Below the pieces are notes generated by a model. That model ran no database searches, was not told the DNA's origin, and saw only the letters and a list, made by a program, of their open reading frames with translations. DNA of 64,000 bases from Nocardioides islandensis (GTDB taxonomy: Bacteria; Actinomycetota; Actinomycetes; Propionibacteriales; Nocardioidaceae). The stretch is from positions 186,001 to 250,000 of the forward strand of contig NZ_JADKPN010000002.1 in assembly GCF_015352455.1 (NCBI RefSeq). Direction: 5' to 3'. The position numbers were made by a program, and so were the translations under genes. Shown here one piece after another: positions 7,574 to 16,191 of this stretch (position 1 is its first letter; each line of letters starts with the position of its first letter).

Positions 7574-9231
7574 GCGACTCCTTCGTTGATCCCAGGCACC
7601 TCATCCTCGGAGGTGAGCGTCGGTTCACCACGCAGGTTGAGCGGCTCCTTGGCCTACTGCGGTATAGCGACATCTCGAACATCGACGGCTCCGGCGACGA
7701 AGGCGGCGATCTGCTCGGCACGATCGCCGGCCAGACTTGGGTGTTCCAGGCCAAGTGGCAGAAGCAGGGCAGCGTTCCAAAGAGTGCGGTCGATGAGGTC
7801 TCCAACGCAATGGACCACTACCGCGCGGACCGCGGCGTTGTCGTTACCAACGTTCGCCCCAGCCGTGACGCTGTGGCGCGCGCTCAAGTCCTGGCTCGCA
7901 CCGGCCAGCGCATCGACTTCTGGACCGGCGCCGACCTGCTGCAGCTGTGGGAGCAAGCTGCGGACCAGCCGGTGCGCATCCGGCTGCGGGACTACCAGAG
8001 CGAAGCCGTTGCCTCGTTGATCGAGGACCTCGACACCGAGGGCCGTGCGCTCCTTGTGCTCGCCACCGGCCTGGGGAAGACCGTCGTCGGCGGAGAGGTG
8101 ATCGCTCACCACCTCTCATTGGACCCGAAAGCCGACATCCTGGTGGCTGCTCACACCAAGGACCTCGTCGCGCAACTTGAGCGCGCTCTGTGGAGGCACC
8201 TGCCGAAGACGGTGAAGACCCAGGTGCTTACCGGCGACGAGAAGCCCAAGGACCTGCGCGGGGTCACCTTCGCGACCGTTGCGAGTGCCCTCAACGTGGC
8301 GCTCGCGGGTTACCGACCCTCCCTGGTCATGGTCGATGAGACCCACCATGTGGGAAAGGACGGTCAGTACGGACAACTGCTGGCCGAGTTGAGCGACTCC
8401 AGTCAGTTCGGGGTCACCGCGACTCCGTGGCGTGGTGACAAGTACGACATCGAGACCCATTTCGGGCCTGCCTCCTACAAGTTGGGCATCGGCGAGGGAA
8501 TGCGCCTCGGCTACCTCGCCCAGGTCGACTATCGGCTGTTCCTTGACAACATCGACTGGGATGTCGTCAAGGACGTGTCACGGCGCTCCTATTCGATGAA
8601 GGAACTCAACTCCAAGTTGTTCCTGCCGCAGCGAGACGAGGCGATCCTTGACGAGCTGAGCGCAGCCTGGCGGTCGACGCTCGACCCGCGGGCCATCGTG
8701 TTCTGCCAGACGAAGGAGCACGCTGAACGCATGGCGGAGCTGATCCGCCGCACGCCAGAGTGGTCCAACACCCAGGCAATCCACGAGGGCTTGAAGGTTC
8801 GCGATCGACAGCTTCGCCTTCTGGACTTCCGATCCGGCCGGGTCCCGATCTTGACTGCCGTCGACATCCTGAACGAGGGCGTCGACGTGCCCGATGTGAA
8901 CATCATCTGCTTCGTCCGCGTCACCCACAGTCGTCGGATCTTTGTCCAGCAGTTAGGGCGGGGACTGCGGCTACGCGAGGGCAAGCACAAGGTGATCGCG
9001 CTCGACTTCGTCAGTGACCTGCGTCGCGTCGCGGCCCTGCTCAACTTGCGCAGGCAGAACAATGCGGACGAGATCGAGGTCGTCCCCGACGTGCCTCAGC
9101 CCGAGATCAGCTTCAGCGACGCTCGGGCCGAGTCTCTCCTCGAACAGTGGATTCTTGACGCCGCTGACCTTGAGACGGCGAACGATGACGCACGTCTCCA
9201 GTTCCTCGACCCCGACCTCCCCGCATCATGA
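7570..9231 (+). CDS. SF2 DEAD/DEAH helicase with N-terminal Mrr-like nuclease domain
   Basis: 553 aa from a TTG at 7570 that overlaps the ATPase stop (TTGA). The N-terminal ~130 residues look like a Mrr/PD-(D/E)XK endonuclease: GDEGGDLLG, then WVFQAKWQKQ (acidic residue plus Q-A-K catalytic pair). The helicase core follows: Walker A LATGLGKTVVGGEV at ~175-190, DETH box VMVDETHHVG at ~258, motif III VTATPWRGD, and motif VI QQLGRGLRLREGKHKV at ~460-475. It would translocate on DNA and cut invading, unmodified DNA with the ATPase and Vsr partners. An upstream start at 7522 exists but has no support, and the chain of 4-bp overlaps favours TTG. Confidence 0.87.
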   Translation: MSDSFVDPRHLILGGERRFTTQVERLLGLLRYSDISNIDGSGDEGGDLLGTIAGQTWVFQAKWQKQGSVPKSAVDEVSNAMDHYRADRGVVVTNVRPSRDAVARAQVLARTGQRIDFWTGADLLQLWEQAADQPVRIRLRDYQSEAVASLIEDLDTEGRALLVLATGLGKTVVGGEVIAHHLSLDPKADILVAAHTKDLVAQLERALWRHLPKTVKTQVLTGDEKPKDLRGVTFATVASALNVALAGYRPSLVMVDETHHVGKDGQYGQLLAELSDSSQFGVTATPWRGDKYDIETHFGPASYKLGIGEGMRLGYLAQVDYRLFLDNIDWDVVKDVSRRSYSMKELNSKLFLPQRDEAILDELSAAWRSTLDPRAIVFCQTKEHAERMAELIRRTPEWSNTQAIHEGLKVRDRQLRLLDFRSGRVPILTAVDILNEGVDVPDVNIICFVRVTHSRRIFVQQLGRGLRLREGKHKVIALDFVSDLRRVAALLNLRRQNNADEIEVVPDVPQPEISFSDARAESLLEQWILDAADLETANDDARLQFLDPDLPAS

Positions 9232-9854
9232 GTGCCGCAGAGTCCCGCCGCGTGCCGAAGGATCAGATCGACGGTGTGGTCAAGGCTCTATATGCCGCCG
9301 CGGATCGGCTCGACTGGGAGCACCTGCCGCCCAACAATCGGACCGCGCAGTACGACGATTGGGTGACCGATCCCGAGATCGGCGGCGTCCTCACCAAGTA
9401 CATGAGCAGTGAGAACGCCCGCTCTTGGATCAAAGACGGCCCTATGAAGGAGTACGGACGGGCTCGCCTCGGAGCCGGGAGGTACGCGAGGTTCGGCACA
9501 TCCATCGGGCCCACCGCTGAGCAACTCGTCCAGCACGCTCTCGGCTCGGAAGCCGCGGTGGTCGACAACAGCCAGGGGGTCAAACCCTTCCACTGTCTCG
9601 CCAAGGTGGATGGCTCGGCGACCTACGTGGTGTGGGACGCGGCGAAGAACTTCCGCCACTTGGTCTGGGCAACGATCAACTACCTCGCGAGCAACCCGAG
9701 CCATAAGGGCTGCATCGTGATCTTGGAGACGTTGGATCACCCAGTCACGCGTGGAGAGAGGGCGCACCACGGGCGGATCGCTGAGCGCTGTTCCATCGCC
9801 ATCAAGTACTACCGCGTGGCGTCTCGCCAGTCGAAAGGCGGCGAGCAGGCGTGA
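9228..9854 (+). CDS. Uncharacterised protein of the GHKL-helicase-Vsr-methylase operon
   Basis: 208 aa, not recognised. Soluble, no membrane segment. Visible blocks that look structurally constrained: a W/Y-rich N-terminal helical part (LDWEHLPPNN, YDDWVTDPEIG), SSENARSWIKDGPMKEYGRA, an Arg/Gly stretch RARLGAGRYARFG, and a hydrophobic C-terminal strand pair around THKG-like residues and CIVILETLDHP. It starts with ATG overlapping the helicase stop (ATGA) and its stop overlaps the Vsr start (GTGA), so it is an integral part of the system. A specificity or DNA-binding subunit is possible, but nothing in the sequence proves it. Confidence 0.8.
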   Translation: MSAAESRRVPKDQIDGVVKALYAAADRLDWEHLPPNNRTAQYDDWVTDPEIGGVLTKYMSSENARSWIKDGPMKEYGRARLGAGRYARFGTSIGPTAEQLVQHALGSEAAVVDNSQGVKPFHCLAKVDGSATYVVWDAAKNFRHLVWATINYLASNPSHKGCIVILETLDHPVTRGERAHHGRIAERCSIAIKYYRVASRQSKGGEQA

Positions 9855-10294
9855 CACGCGATCCCCAAACGACCTCCCGAATCATGTCGGCGGTCAGGCA
9901 TACCGGGACCCGACCAGAGATGGCCCTGCGCCGTGAGCTGCACAAGAGAGGACTCCGTTTCCGAGTGTCTACGAATCTCGTGGGCAAGCCCGACATCGTG
10001 TTCGGGCCGGCCCGGGTCGCTTGTTTTGTGGATGGCGACCGTTGGCACGGCAACGGATGGCGGACACGTGGCTACAAGTCCTTCAAGGACGAGTTCCGCC
10101 ACGCGAACTCAGACTTTTGGATGAAGAAGATCAGCCGCAACATGCAACGAGACGCTCAGGTCACCGAGGCGCTGACCAACGACGGCTGGGAGGTGATACG
10201 CGTCTGGGCGTCCGACGTCGAGCGTGATGTCGTCCGGGTGGCGGATCGGGTCGAACTTGCCGTTCGCAGTCGGCGGGAGGGCACCGGCCGATGA
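9851..10294 (+). CDS. Vsr-like endonuclease
   Basis: 147 aa, the usual Vsr length. Family motifs: TRPEMALRRELHKRGLRFR near the N-terminus, catalytic GKPDIVF with Asp at residue 48, FVDGDRWHG with His at about 66, and a C-terminal block FWMKKISRNMQRD and GWEVIRVWASDVE. Classical Vsr nicks 5' of T in T:G mismatches left by 5-methylcytosine deamination; many relatives act in restriction systems instead. The segment that reads FVDGCFWHGC in typical Vsr is FVDGDRWHGN here, so two usual zinc-site Cys are absent. GTGA overlap with the upstream gene and ATGA with the methylase tie it to the operon. Confidence 0.88.
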   Translation: MTRDPQTTSRIMSAVRHTGTRPEMALRRELHKRGLRFRVSTNLVGKPDIVFGPARVACFVDGDRWHGNGWRTRGYKSFKDEFRHANSDFWMKKISRNMQRDAQVTEALTNDGWEVIRVWASDVERDVVRVADRVELAVRSRREGTGR

Positions 10295-11460
10295 GCAACT
10301 CGTTGACCTCGGTGGAGCTGTTCGCGGGCGGCGGCGGCATGGCCCTCGGGACTCGCAATGCCGAGTTCGAACACCTTGCGCTGGTCGAGTGGTACAAGCC
10401 CGCCGCGACGATCCTTCGATACAACGCGGAGCTTCACCCGAACCTGTGGAACAAGGACGATGTGCACGAGAAGGACGTCCGCATCTGGCTCAATCAGACC
10501 GACCTCAAGGAAGGGCAGGTCGACCTAGTAGCGGGCGGACCCCCGTGCCAGCCGTTCTCGCTCGCAGGTGTGCATGCTGGCGATGAGGACGATCGGAACA
10601 TGTTTCCGGCGGCATTGGAAGTCGTGCGGAAGCTGCGTCCGAAGTTCGTGATCTTTGAGAACGTCCCGGGGCTCACGAGGCCGTCCTTCTCGCCATACTT
10701 CTCCTACATCCGGCATCAGCTCGAGAAGCCGACTGTGACCCCCAATGAGGATGAACTCTGGACAGAGCACGATGCTCGGATCAAGAAGGCTCAGCCACGT
10801 TCCTTGCGGTACCACGTCACCCAGCATCTGGTCGACGCCGCTGACTTCGGCCTCCCGCAGAACCGGCGCCGCGTCTTTCTGGTCGGGATCCGAACGGACC
10901 TTCCGAACGCCGATACCTGGCCAGACAAGATCGACGGCGAGTTCAGCCGCGACGCTCTGCTCTACGACCAGTGGGTCACGGGCGACTACTGGACCTCACA
11001 TGGCATGGCGATGCCCGTACTTCCTGACGGCATGGAGGAGCGCAAGCGAGAGCTTAAGGAGCTAGGCCGTCCGGAGACGGAACGCTGGCAGACCATCCGC
11101 GACGCTGTCGTGGGGCTACCCGAGCCCGTTGATGGCGTCGATGCCGATGGCTTCATTAACCATCGAGGGATACCAGGTGCTCGTGCCTATCCCAAGCATT
11201 CGGGAAGCCCCTACGACTGGCCGGCCAAGACCATCAAGGCCGGAGTCCACGGAGTCAGTGGTGGCGAGGCGATGATTCGGTTCGATGACAACTCGCTGCG
11301 CTACTTGACCGTGCGCGAGTCGGCTCGCATCCAGGGGTTCCCCGATGACTACGAGTTTCCGGGTGCCCGTTCCCGCAGCATGGGGGCAATCGGAAACGCA
11401 GTCGCCGTGCCGATCGCGGAGTTGCTTGCGCGACGGCTCAGGAACCACATGGGGCTCTGA
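10291..11460 (+). CDS. DNA (cytosine-5-)-methyltransferase
   Basis: 389 aa with all main C5-methylase motifs in order: I VELFAGGGGMALG (residues ~8-20, SAM binding), IV GGPPCQPFSLAG with catalytic Cys at 86, VI FENVPGL at ~120, VIII QNRRRVFLVGIR, IX-region LTVRESARIQGFPDDYEF and X AIGNAVAVPIAELLARR. The region between VIII and IX (about 190-310) is the target recognition domain; its specificity cannot be read. It methylates a short DNA site, protecting self DNA from the upstream helicase/nuclease proteins. Last gene of the five-gene operon; ATGA overlap with Vsr. It converges with a small leftward gene 15 bases further on. Confidence 0.93.
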   Translation: MSNSLTSVELFAGGGGMALGTRNAEFEHLALVEWYKPAATILRYNAELHPNLWNKDDVHEKDVRIWLNQTDLKEGQVDLVAGGPPCQPFSLAGVHAGDEDDRNMFPAALEVVRKLRPKFVIFENVPGLTRPSFSPYFSYIRHQLEKPTVTPNEDELWTEHDARIKKAQPRSLRYHVTQHLVDAADFGLPQNRRRVFLVGIRTDLPNADTWPDKIDGEFSRDALLYDQWVTGDYWTSHGMAMPVLPDGMEERKRELKELGRPETERWQTIRDAVVGLPEPVDGVDADGFINHRGIPGARAYPKHSGSPYDWPAKTIKAGVHGVSGGEAMIRFDDNSLRYLTVRESARIQGFPDDYEFPGARSRSMGAIGNAVAVPIAELLARRLRNHMGL

Positions 11461-11475
11461 ACGCCGCGCACACCG

Positions 11476-11838
11476 CTACCCTTCGGGACCCTCCACCCAA
11501 GTCCACCCGGTGAAGTCGTAGACGGCGCGTCCGTCAGGGAGCGTGTCCACCTTCGGGAACTCGTCCGCAGGATCGTCGTCGTCAGACCGGCTGCACACCA
11601 GGGTGTCCCCCACCTCGGTGGCCCAGCCCCAGATCCCGTTCGGATCATTGCGTCTCCACGCATCGAGGAAGTTGCCGAAGGCGTCTGCGGTGGCCAAGGG
11701 CCGGAGCCATCCATTCCAACGATCATCCAGGACCGAGACGACCCTCAACCCCAGCTCGGGGACGAGGTTCTCAGGGGCGCTGTCGAGGTAGACGATGGCC
11801 ACCCGACGATTGTCGACTGCGTCAGGCACACGTGCCAC
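11476..11838 (-). CDS. Small hypothetical protein
   Basis: 120 aa, soluble, acidic, Trp-rich toward the C-terminus (DTLPDGRAVYDFTGWTWVEG). The family is not recognised; the closing pattern of Tyr-Asp-Phe-Thr-Gly-Trp resembles small actinobacterial hypotheticals. It starts at a GTG inside the 3' end of the upstream membrane-protein gene (17-bp overlap), implying coupled translation. Codon bias is consistent with coding. It converges on the methyltransferase of the defence operon. Confidence 0.6.
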   Translation of the reverse strand: MARVPDAVDNRRVAIVYLDSAPENLVPELGLRVVSVLDDRWNGWLRPLATADAFGNFLDAWRRNDPNGIWGWATEVGDTLVCSRSDDDDPADEFPKVDTLPDGRAVYDFTGWTWVEGPEG

Positions 11839-12181
11839 CGTTCTGAGAAGGGCGCCTGCTTGACGCGGCGGCGACTGCGAGTTCTCGCGCGCAGCCGAAG
11901 GCCACTAGACACGATGCAAGCCCGAACTTGATCGCGTCCCACGCAAGGACCAGGACCACGAGATTCAGCCAGCTCGGCGCTCCAGCGGCGACCCACACAT
12001 CGACGACTCGCATCGCGAGGAGAAGGATGATCGCGATGGCCCCGAGGAGCAGCACCAAGCGCCATCTCGGCGGTGCCAGCCGCGCTCGAGAGATCACCAG
12101 ATTCGTGGGCGCGTACGCATGCAGCCAGCGGTGACCAGCCGCCACGAGGAGCAAAACGGGCAATGCGATCAAGAACAACAT
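11822..12181 (-). CDS. Small multi-pass membrane protein
   Basis: 119 aa from an ATG at 12181 preceded by a good ribosome site (GGGAGG). Three hydrophobic segments: residues ~1-16 (MLFLIALPVLLLVAAG), ~42-60 (LVLLLGAIAIILLLA), and ~72-100 (WLNLVVLVLAWDAIKFGLASCLVAF). A longer frame to 12274 adds an Arg-rich stretch with no ribosome site and is rejected. Function unknown; it sits just downstream of the relaxase gene on the same strand and may help DNA transfer or be a maintenance factor. Confidence 0.65.
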   Translation of the reverse strand: MLFLIALPVLLLVAAGHRWLHAYAPTNLVISRARLAPPRWRLVLLLGAIAIILLLAMRVVDVWVAAGAPSWLNLVVLVLAWDAIKFGLASCLVAFGCARELAVAAASSRRPSQNGGTCA

Positions 12182-12286
12182 GGGCGGCCTCCCTTGGACT
12201 CGGACGGGACACCTTGGTCGTACGGCACAACGGAACATCCGCCACGACTGCGTCACCAACCTGTGGACGGCCACGACTTGTGACGT

Positions 12287-15200
12287 CTATGGAGTCGATA
12301 CGGCACGAACTTGAGCGACCGGCGCACGCAGCACCGGCGCGCGGATGGACGAGACGCGCACCGCCTCGCGGGCGGCAGCGAGGGCGCGCAGGCGGTCGGC
12401 CCGTTGAGCGTCGCTAGTGGCCCCTCCGCCAGTCGGCAGATCAGACTCGATCTTGTAGCGATCACGGTACGCGGCGACTGTCGCTGCCGCGTGTAGCCAG
12501 GATTCGTTGGCCACCGGCTCGGTCGGCGCTGTCCCCAATCGGCCCACCCAAGGCGCACCGGCGTCGACAGCTGCGGCAGCCAGCGCATAGGCCCGTGTCT
12601 CGATGAGATCCGCGCGCTCGTCGATTGACCGCCGGTCCTCAGCGGACATCTCCCCCAATGGCTCCGGGATGAGACCGGCGATCAGGCGCGGACGCATTCG
12701 GCAGCCGCGAGGCGTGGACACCGCTGCCTGCTCGACCCGGTACTGAAGCACCGCTGCGATGTCTTCAGCGTCGTCGAGTTCGTGCTGCTTCACAATCCGA
12801 GGGGCGAGGCGATCGAGATCGTGGTGGTGGGCCTCCGCTCGGCGGAGGGACGCCGCGAGCGGTCCGAAGGCGCTCGACTGGACTACCGCTTCGTGCTGTT
12901 CAGGCGTGAGACCGGACCGTCGGAGGAGGTCCACGAACCGATCGCTTTGGGCGTCCGCCGCGATCGTCTCGAGTTCGGCGGCGAGGCGATCGATGCCGCC
13001 GTGGATGGCGTACTCGGCCTCCATCGTCTGGTGCGCGGACATGCTTGCTCCGCTGTGTTGAAGCACCCCGTAGAGCACAGTGCGAGCCGTGACGTCGTCT
13101 GGCTCGGGAGTCGAGTGGCTGTCGTCTGGCTTGTCGAGAGCTACATAGGCGATGTTCGACTCCCGGCCGCGGCTCATGGACACGTAGAGGTTCTCCCGGG
13201 TCGTCGTCGGTGTGACGACGACGTGGGAGGTGTCGACAGTGATGCCCTGAGCCCGATGGGCGGTGACGGCGTAGCCGAGGTCGACATACTCGCCGACATA
13301 CTCCGGTGGCAGCACGGTCTTGCCTCGACGTCGTGGATCGAGCCGGTCGACCAGCATCGAGCCGTCGCGGCGGATGTCGACCACCCGCCAGCGGTCGCCG
13401 TTCTTGACCCAGCCGCCGCCGGAGGTGCGAACAGTGCGCTCGTTGCGCCGGGTGATGACCACATCCCCGACCGAGGCGCTGTTGCCGGCGGCCAGCGGGA
13501 TCTCACGACCATCAACAGCGCCGTCGAGCAGCAGCCGTTCGGCGCGGGCCCGCTCGTTCAGATTCCGCACGGCGTGGGATGACTCGGTCACGAGGATGCT
13601 TGCCTTGCCGGCCCTGCAGTCCGCGCGCCACGCCTCGTAGGCCCGGTCGAGTATCTCGTCGGTCTGTCCTTCGCGGACTCGCTTCTGGCGGATGTACGTC
13701 GAGATGACCTCGACCTCACCTCGACGAAGTGCGAGGGAGGCGTGCCTCTCCCACTCGTTCACGAAGCGATGAATGTCGGTCAGTTCAGGGGAGTCGGTGC
13801 GGCGGTCGACGAGGAGCGCGAAGGCGCCCCCGGCTTCGACGGACTGAAGCTGATACGGGTCACCGACGAGCAGGACCTTGGCTCCCGCGGCCTCCGCGAT
13901 GCCACTGATCCGGTCGAGGGTGGTCGTTCCCGCGAGCGTGGCCTCATCGATGATCACCAGTTGCCCTGCGCGCAGATCCGTGCGTCCCTGGTCGTACTCA
14001 TGCAGCCACTTCGCCGTGTTGTCACAGGCGATCCCCAGGTCGTCGGCCAGCGCCTGGGCAGCTGTCGCCGATGGCGCCAGCCCAATGACACTCTTCTGTC
14101 CATGCTCGACCAACCACGCGGCGCGAAGCGCCCGCATGGTTGTCGTCTTGCCAGCACCCGCCGGTCCAACCAGCAGGTCCAAGTGCCGACCAGACGCGGT
14201 GATGCTCTCGAGGGCGGTCCGCTGCTGCGGGCTCAGTCCGGCCTTCGAGTGCGTCACCACCCGTGCCAGCGCGCTGGGACGCACGGTCGGTGCGGTAGTG
14301 CCTTCCGACCGGTTCAGGAGTCGTGCTTCTGCCTCGATGATCGCGGTCGATGAGTACTTGGCCGAGTGCCGCGGTCGGAAGAGGCTCGTGCCGTCTTCGC
14401 GTTGGAAGCGAACCGGACTGATCGCCAACTCCGGCGGAGTCAGCGACACCGAGTGACCCTGAGCTGCGTCGACCACCATGGACACCACCGCCTCGCGGTC
14501 CGAGGTGGTTGCGAACCGGAGGTCCATCGTCTGCTTCGACGCCTCGGCCATGAGGTTCCAGTGGGTCCACACTGATCTCTTCACCTCGACCGCGGCCACG
14601 ACGTCAGTTCCGATGGCCTCGATCGCTATCAGGGGAACGTCATCGGCGGTGAGCGGAGCGCCAGCCGCGCCACAGAGCGAGGCGGCCCATGCTGTCGCGT
14701 CGGCCCCCAGTCGCTCGGATGCGCGGCGTCGCCACTCGGCGGTCAGGTCAGCGAGAGACCGCAGCTCCTTGGGTGGGCGGGTGGCCAAGGTCGCCTGGGC
14801 ACGGAGCTCGACGATGACCTTGGGCGACGGCATCCGACCGTGCCTCGCGACGTACTCCCCGATGAGCTCGTCCTTCTTAAGCGCGATCTCGCGGGTGCGA
14901 CTCGAGAACTCGGCTATGAGCTCATCGATGACGCCGACGACCTCCCACTGCGGGTTGCGGTCGGCGCCGCGTTCGCGACGTTCCCATTCGACGCCGATGC
15001 CCTGGCTGAGTCGGTCGGCCAGCAGCGCGTTGTAGTGCGCTGAAAGTCCTGTCACGGATGAGAACACCGGGCGGCCATCGAGGCTGCGCCACCGACCGTC
15101 CATCACAGTCAGAACCTTGTTGGACACCACCACGTGGGTGTGGAGCTGTGGATCACTGGCTCGGGAGTCGAAGTGGTCGTAGGCGACGGCGGCGACCCCG

Positions 15201-15814
15201 GCGACGCTGACCTGAGCCACGGCGCCGTCGCTGTCTGAGATGCCCGCCCGGGTCGCGGCCACCTCGCGCTCGAAGAAGTCCATGACGTCAGCGACTGCCG
15301 AATGATGCGCGTCCGCGATCCGCTCCTGGGTGGCCGCGTCGGCGACTGCCCACAACACCGACACGGACTTCGGGACGCTAAAGGTGAGATCGAAGCCAGC
15401 AACGGCGTGGCGCATGCCGGCGGCCGTTTCCTCGGTCTCGATCCTGCTCGTCTCGGCCGCGCAGTCATCCTGGGTCATCTCCGGATCGAGGGCCGCCACT
15501 CGCTCGTTGATGCGGTCCGCCAGGCGCTTGTACGTCGGATACGCACGTCCGAGCTGCTCCCCAGTGATCGGGTCTCGCCCCATGCCGATCAGCAGCGCGA
15601 GCTGCTCCTCGGTCACCTGCATTCGCGCGGCCAGCTGACCGCTCCCCAAGGCCCGGACTCCAGAGCCAAGCCAGCGGCCGGGCGGCGTACCGATCTCGGA
15701 GTAGTACCGGGTGAGTGGCGTCGACAGGGCTCTGCTGCCGTCGCCCGCGGCGACGCTGCGCAGCAGGTATTGGTAGCCGCTGCCCGCGGACATTCGCCGC
15801 AGCGAGACAGTCAC
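12287..15814 (-). CDS. MobF-family conjugative relaxase-helicase
   Basis: 1175 aa, the length of TrwC/TraA-type relaxases. N-terminal relaxase: catalytic Tyr candidates near residues 37-38 (TRYYSE), and the metal-binding three-His set with His 214 (YDHFDSR) and H-T-H at 225-227 (DPQLHTHVVV). The central helicase is RecD/TraI-like: Walker A LVGPAGAGKTTTMRAL near 548 and Walker B LVIIDEATLAG near 620, with a VTAHRAQGITVDTSHVV block close to 850. The C-terminal ~200 residues are helical. It nicks one strand at oriT, stays bound to the 5' end and unwinds DNA for transfer. GTG start, short SD (AAGG). Transcribed away from the Tad operon; the purine-rich gap upstream is the likely oriT. Confidence 0.93.
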   Translation of the reverse strand: MTVSLRRMSAGSGYQYLLRSVAAGDGSRALSTPLTRYYSEIGTPPGRWLGSGVRALGSGQLAARMQVTEEQLALLIGMGRDPITGEQLGRAYPTYKRLADRINERVAALDPEMTQDDCAAETSRIETEETAAGMRHAVAGFDLTFSVPKSVSVLWAVADAATQERIADAHHSAVADVMDFFEREVAATRAGISDSDGAVAQVSVAGVAAVAYDHFDSRASDPQLHTHVVVSNKVLTVMDGRWRSLDGRPVFSSVTGLSAHYNALLADRLSQGIGVEWERRERGADRNPQWEVVGVIDELIAEFSSRTREIALKKDELIGEYVARHGRMPSPKVIVELRAQATLATRPPKELRSLADLTAEWRRRASERLGADATAWAASLCGAAGAPLTADDVPLIAIEAIGTDVVAAVEVKRSVWTHWNLMAEASKQTMDLRFATTSDREAVVSMVVDAAQGHSVSLTPPELAISPVRFQREDGTSLFRPRHSAKYSSTAIIEAEARLLNRSEGTTAPTVRPSALARVVTHSKAGLSPQQRTALESITASGRHLDLLVGPAGAGKTTTMRALRAAWLVEHGQKSVIGLAPSATAAQALADDLGIACDNTAKWLHEYDQGRTDLRAGQLVIIDEATLAGTTTLDRISGIAEAAGAKVLLVGDPYQLQSVEAGGAFALLVDRRTDSPELTDIHRFVNEWERHASLALRRGEVEVISTYIRQKRVREGQTDEILDRAYEAWRADCRAGKASILVTESSHAVRNLNERARAERLLLDGAVDGREIPLAAGNSASVGDVVITRRNERTVRTSGGGWVKNGDRWRVVDIRRDGSMLVDRLDPRRRGKTVLPPEYVGEYVDLGYAVTAHRAQGITVDTSHVVVTPTTTRENLYVSMSRGRESNIAYVALDKPDDSHSTPEPDDVTARTVLYGVLQHSGASMSAHQTMEAEYAIHGGIDRLAAELETIAADAQSDRFVDLLRRSGLTPEQHEAVVQSSAFGPLAASLRRAEAHHHDLDRLAPRIVKQHELDDAEDIAAVLQYRVEQAAVSTPRGCRMRPRLIAGLIPEPLGEMSAEDRRSIDERADLIETRAYALAAAAVDAGAPWVGRLGTAPTEPVANESWLHAAATVAAYRDRYKIESDLPTGGGATSDAQRADRLRALAAAREAVRVSSIRAPVLRAPVAQVRAVSTP

Positions 15815-16191
15815 CGCCTTTTCCGTTCCACAGCCCTCAGGTGCGCTTCTCCATCCACAGACCCCTCGATCTGCAATCCGTGTGAAGGCGAAGAGGGGCT
15901 GGGTGCACGAGAGGGGCGGACGGGGCGGAGTGCGGGACGAGCGAAGCGGCGAGAGGTGGAGGGCGTGGCAGGGAGGAGGTAGAGGAAGGACGTGGGGCGA
16001 GAAAAGGGGAGGAGGGTAGGCCCGGAGAGTTGGAAGTCAGAGAGCACCTGAGCAGCGGGCCCGGAAGGCATAGAAGAGCCGGGTGCGAAACCGACAAACG
16101 GCCTTTACGATGAGGCCCAGACGATGCCCGCACGCCACGCGGCTTCGTTTGCGCCTCACGCCGAACGGCGAGAGGAGCAGGACACACACCC
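15815..16191. other. Divergent intergenic region, candidate oriT with purine-rich tract
   Basis: 377 bases between the relaxase (leftward) and the lipoprotein gene (rightward). From about 15888 to 16020 the + strand is strikingly purine-rich, mostly G and A (many GGGG, GAGG and GGAGG runs). Plasmid and ICE oriT sites usually lie next to the relaxase gene, so this is the best position in the element for the nick site and for divergent promoters. No classical nick motif or long inverted repeat could be fixed by eye. A ribosome site (GAGAGGAGCAGG) precedes the rightward ATG. Confidence 0.45.

Noticed and set aside
5240..11460. BREX, DISARM or type I restriction
   Set aside because: No pglZ/brxC, drmA/drmB or hsdS/hsdM-type genes; the gene set is GHKL ATPase, SF2 helicase, Vsr and C5-methylase.
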